This document shows, piece by piece, positions 6,894 through 9,291 of a stretch of 9,291 nt of DNA. Each line of letters starts with the position of its first letter. Positions within the stretch are counted from its first letter, which is position 1. A program made the translations under genes and the position numbers. Source of the stretch: Candidatus Omnitrophota bacterium (GTDB taxonomy: Bacteria > Omnitrophota > Gorgyraeia > Gygaellales > Profunditerraquicolaceae). The notes beneath the pieces are model-generated. The model made no database searches. It saw only the letters and a list, made by a program, of their open reading frames with translations, and had not been told where the DNA came from. The stretch spans positions 1 through 9,291 of the forward strand of contig JAQTVG010000020.1 of NCBI GenBank assembly GCA_028706895.1. The letters run 5' to 3'.

Positions 6894-7355
6894 CTACTCT
6901 ATTACCTGTTTTGCTTTATTAATTTTCGTTAATGGCGCCTCTATAATGCCGTTTTCATTCTCAATATATATTGATTCGCCTTCTACTTTATTTATCAAAC
7001 CCTCAATCTCTAATTTACCGTTTATCGGTTCGTTAAAAAAGAACCTTGCCTTTCTGTTTATACAACGCGTAAAATCGCTTTTCACCTTAAGAGGGCGGTC
7101 TAAACCGGGAGACGCAACTTCCAGGATATATCTTGTTTGCAGTATATCTTTTTCGTCTAAAAGATTGCTTATTTGAATATTAAGCCCCGCGCACTCGCCA
7201 ATAGTTATCCCACCCTCCGGCTTATCTACAAGTATCCTTACAACAAAATCTCTTCCTTCCTGCCTGTATATAAGGTCAACTAAATCTAATCCCTGATTTT
7301 TCAGGTAATCGCCGATGATAACCCTTAGCTCCTCTATAATCTCCTGCCTATCCAT
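6894..7355 (-). CDS. rimP: Ribosome maturation factor RimP
   Basis: RimP assists maturation of the 30S subunit. The 153 residues match the usual size. The N-terminal alpha/beta domain (about 1-90) ends with the family signature YILEVASPGLDRPL at 76-89, preceded by FVVRILVDKPEGGITIGEC (37-55), typical of the family. The C-terminal small beta-barrel domain covers about 93-153 (KARFFFNEPINGKLEIEGLI). The start overlaps the proS stop by eight bases (ATGGATAG), and AAAGGAG lies seven bases upstream inside proS, so this start is well supported. Its place directly before nusA and infB is the classic arrangement of this operon. In many Firmicutes polC separates proS from rimP; it is not present here. 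Confidence 0.95.
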   Translation of the reverse strand: MDRQEIIEELRVIIGDYLKNQGLDLVDLIYRQEGRDFVVRILVDKPEGGITIGECAGLNIQISNLLDEKDILQTRYILEVASPGLDRPLKVKSDFTRCINRKARFFFNEPINGKLEIEGLINKVEGESIYIENENGIIEAPLTKINKAKQVIE

Positions 7356-8598
7356 TCACGAACTCCTTTATCTCTTCAAATATTTCCGGCTTTGTTTTGA
7401 TAATCTTTTTCTGATGCCGGCGTATTTTTAATTCTAAGGTGTCCTGTTTAAGGGATTCTTTCCCGATAATAATCTGTAAAGATATCCCTAACAGGTCTGC
7501 GTCCTTGAACTTTACACCGGCGCGCTCATCACGGTCGTCGAGGAGGACATCCATGCCTGCCTGCCCCAGTTCGTTATAAACCTGGTTCGCCTTATCCATA
7601 ATCTTGGTGTCAGTGGTATCTAAAGGCAAAACTATAACCTGGTAAGGGCTGATTTCCTTAGGCCAGATTATACCGTCCTTATCGTGGTTCTGCTCAATTA
7701 TCGCGGAGACTAACCGCGAAACCCCGATGCCGTAACAACCCATAATAATAGGGCGCTGCTCGCCTTTGGCGTCTACAAAATTCGCGCCTAATGACGCGCT
7801 GTATTTTGTGCCTAATTTAAAGATGTGGCCTAACTCAATAGTATTTATTTTTTCTAACCCCGTATTGCATTTAAGGCACTTCTGCGGGTCTGTTTCCTTA
7901 AAGGTCTTGGCGCTCTTGCACTGCGGGCAGAATAAAACCACGTCTTCTCCGTCTTTGGCAAGAGCCATAAACTCATGCGAAACCTTGCCGCCCATAACGC
8001 CTGAATCTGCCTCTGTCGTCAGAATATCCAACCCGCATCTTTTGAATATCCTTTTGTAAGCGTCGTACATTGTTTTATAATTCTTATCTAATCCTGCTTC
8101 ATCTATATCAAAACTATACGCGTCTTTCATAATAAATTCACATGCCCTGATTAAACCGAAGCGCGGACGTATTTCATCGCGGAACTTAGTCTGTATCTGA
8201 TACAAAACTAAAGGCAGCTGTTTATAAGATGAAATGTGGCTCTTTACGAGGTCCGTAATTACTTCTTCATGTGTCGGCCCGAGGCATATGTTCCTGCCGC
8301 GGCGGTCAACAAACCTTATCATAACATCGCCGATATCTTTATCGCGGCCTGATTTTAGCCAGAGTTCCTGAGGCTGCAGCGCCGGCAATAATAATTCGCT
8401 TGCCCCGCAGGAATTTATCTCCTGCCGTATTATCCCCTGGATATTGTTCAGCACCCTTAAGCCAAGCGGCAGGTATGAATACGCGCCTGCCATAAGCATA
8501 CGCACAAGCCCTGCGCGAAGCATCAGTTGATGGCTCAGGGACTCCGCTTCCTGCGGCGTCTCTTTTATAGTAGGTATAAAGTCTTTTGACCAGAGCAT
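7348..8598 (-). CDS. proS: Prolyl-tRNA synthetase, compact form without the INS editing domain
   Basis: ProRS is a cytoplasmic class II synthetase that charges tRNA-Pro. Its core is complete: the motif 1 region at about 50-76, the proline-binding loop GPTHEE at 107-112, motif 2 FRDEIRPRFGLIRACEF at 139-155, motif 3 GCYGIGVSRL at 287-296, and the anticodon-binding domain from about 317 (VLLDDRDERAGVKFKDADLLG). At 416 residues it is about 150 shorter than the usual bacterial enzyme (about 565-620). The missing part is the INS (YbaK-like) domain between motifs 2 and 3, which hydrolyses Ala-tRNA-Pro. In its place is a short segment with C224-x2-C227 and C241-x2-C244, perhaps a zinc ribbon, leading into IELGHIFKLGTKYS (254-267). 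The frame is uninterrupted, so this looks like a genuine compact form rather than a broken gene. The ATG lies five bases after ispG without a clear ribosome binding site. Editing, if needed, would require a separate protein. Confidence 0.96.
   Translation of the reverse strand: MLWSKDFIPTIKETPQEAESLSHQLMLRAGLVRMLMAGAYSYLPLGLRVLNNIQGIIRQEINSCGASELLLPALQPQELWLKSGRDKDIGDVMIRFVDRRGRNICLGPTHEEVITDLVKSHISSYKQLPLVLYQIQTKFRDEIRPRFGLIRACEFIMKDAYSFDIDEAGLDKNYKTMYDAYKRIFKRCGLDILTTEADSGVMGGKVSHEFMALAKDGEDVVLFCPQCKSAKTFKETDPQKCLKCNTGLEKINTIELGHIFKLGTKYSASLGANFVDAKGEQRPIIMGCYGIGVSRLVSAIIEQNHDKDGIIWPKEISPYQVIVLPLDTTDTKIMDKANQVYNELGQAGMDVLLDDRDERAGVKFKDADLLGISLQIIIGKESLKQDTLELKIRRHQKKIIKTKPEIFEEIKEFVNG
7363..7369 (-). 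promoter_or_regulatory. Ribosome binding site of rimP inside proS
   Basis: AAAGGAG on the minus strand lies seven bases before the rimP ATG and within the last codons of proS. It fixes the rimP start and the eight-base overlap with proS. Confidence 0.75.
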
Positions 8599-8603
8599 GT
8601 TTT

Positions 8604-9291
8604 TTATTTAATTTGTTTGGATATTTCTTTTAACAAAACAGTGGAGCAATTACCCAGCGAAACCTTTCTTACTGTTTTACCTTTCTTAAATAACAGTCCG
8701 TCTCTCCTTCCAAAAGCTACTCCTAAATCTGCCTGTTTTGCCTCACCCGGCCCATTTACTACACAACCCATCACTGCTACCGTAACAGGTTTAGCGGATA
8801 ACGGGTAGCGCATAGCCGATAAACTTACTTCTAATTTCTTGACTATCCCGGCCAAATCCACTTCACAGCGGCCGCAAGTCGGACAGCTGATAATTTTCGG
8901 GCCGAACGAACGGGCCTCAACAGCTTCCAGTATCGCCTTTGCAGCCCTGACTTCAGCCACGGGCTCCTCGGTAAGCGACACCCTTATTGTATCACCAATA
9001 CCCTCAAATAGCAAAATACTTAAAGCAGCAGCGGATTTTATCGCTCCGGAATAAGGAGAGCCGGTTGCAGTCACGCCTAAATGAAAAGGGTAATCGCATA
9101 ACCTGCTCATTTTCCTATACGCTTCTATTGTATCAAAAATATTAGAGCCCTTTAAAGAAACCACAATATCGTGAAATTTAAACCCTTCAAGGACTTTTAT
9201 GTAATCCAGCGCCCCCTTAACCATTCTCGCGGCTATCGATTTCCCGCCACCCTGCCCTTGGCTCCTCACCGAGCCTGAATTTAACCCTACT
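8604..9291 (-). CDS. ispG: 4-hydroxy-3-methylbut-2-enyl diphosphate synthase IspG (GcpE), partial
   Basis: IspG is the [4Fe-4S] enzyme of the non-mevalonate (MEP) isoprenoid pathway that reductively converts methylerythritol cyclodiphosphate to HMBPP. The frame is open to the right edge, so about 229 C-terminal residues are seen and roughly the first third of the protein is missing. A GTG at 9267-9269 is not the real start, because the conserved VGLNSGSV is encoded upstream of it in the same frame. The end of the TIM-barrel domain contains HLGVTATGSPYSGAIKSA, then EGIGDTIRVSLTEEPV. The cluster domain has SCPTCGR (two cluster cysteines) and GCVVNGPGEA (third cysteine and the following Glu ligand). 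It is the first gene visible in the operon, five bases before proS. In many bacteria dxr and rseP stand upstream, outside this window. Confidence 0.96.
   Translation of the reverse strand, partial: VGLNSGSVRSQGQGGGKSIAARMVKGALDYIKVLEGFKFHDIVVSLKGSNIFDTIEAYRKMSRLCDYPFHLGVTATGSPYSGAIKSAAALSILLFEGIGDTIRVSLTEEPVAEVRAAKAILEAVEARSFGPKIISCPTCGRCEVDLAGIVKKLEVSLSAMRYPLSAKPVTVAVMGCVVNGPGEAKQADLGVAFGRRDGLLFKKGKTVRKVSLGNCSTVLLKEISKQIK

Noticed and set aside
7348..8598. proS as a pseudogene because of its short length
   Set aside because: The frame is continuous, all class II motifs and the anticodon-binding domain are intact, and the missing part corresponds to a discrete insertion domain known to be dispensable in some bacteria.
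8599..8603. T-box or riboswitch controlling proS, and likewise a leader before trpS
   Set aside because: The upstream genes end five and four bases before these starts, so there is no room for a leader RNA.
1..9291. CRISPR array, tRNA, rRNA, replication origin or prophage attachment site
   Set aside because: No regularly spaced repeats, cloverleaf, DnaA-box cluster or integrase was found on reading either strand.

Overview
The window is almost entirely one minus-strand operon of housekeeping genes. In transcription order (right to left) it reads ispG (3' part only), proS, rimP, nusA, infB, trpS, scpA, ruvB. The genes are packed: each junction is either a gap of 4-37 bases or an overlap of 4-23 bases, so they are probably co-transcribed. 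Left of ruvB lies a palindromic intergenic element (about 444-672). Beyond it is the start of an AT-rich minus-strand gene for a small membrane-anchored protein that runs off the left edge.

Organism: a bacterium. The order ispG-proS-rimP-nusA-infB is a widespread bacterial core arrangement, but several details differ from model organisms. There is no polC between proS and rimP and no ylxR/rplGA pair between nusA and infB. There is no rbfA or truB after infB; trpS, scpA and ruvB follow instead. Moderate GC, lysine-rich proteins, an editing-domain-less ProRS and a TrpRS with a [4Fe-4S]-type cysteine motif would suit a little-cultivated Gram-negative lineage such as Omnitrophota or a relative. 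That placement is inference from gene order and general character, not a sequence match.

Function: the operon joins isoprenoid precursor synthesis (IspG), two tRNA charging enzymes (ProRS, TrpRS), 30S ribosome maturation (RimP), transcription elongation/termination control (NusA), translation initiation (IF2), chromosome organisation (ScpA) and Holliday junction migration (RuvB). All visible genes look intact apart from the two cut by the window edges.

No CRISPR array, transposase, tRNA, rRNA, toxin-antitoxin pair or defence locus is seen. The best candidates for a second look are the roughly 230 bp nested palindrome downstream of ruvB, the compact ProRS, the cysteine motif in TrpRS, and the edge-truncated membrane protein with a GDYVGRDKN-type segment. 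I see no convincing novel multi-gene system.
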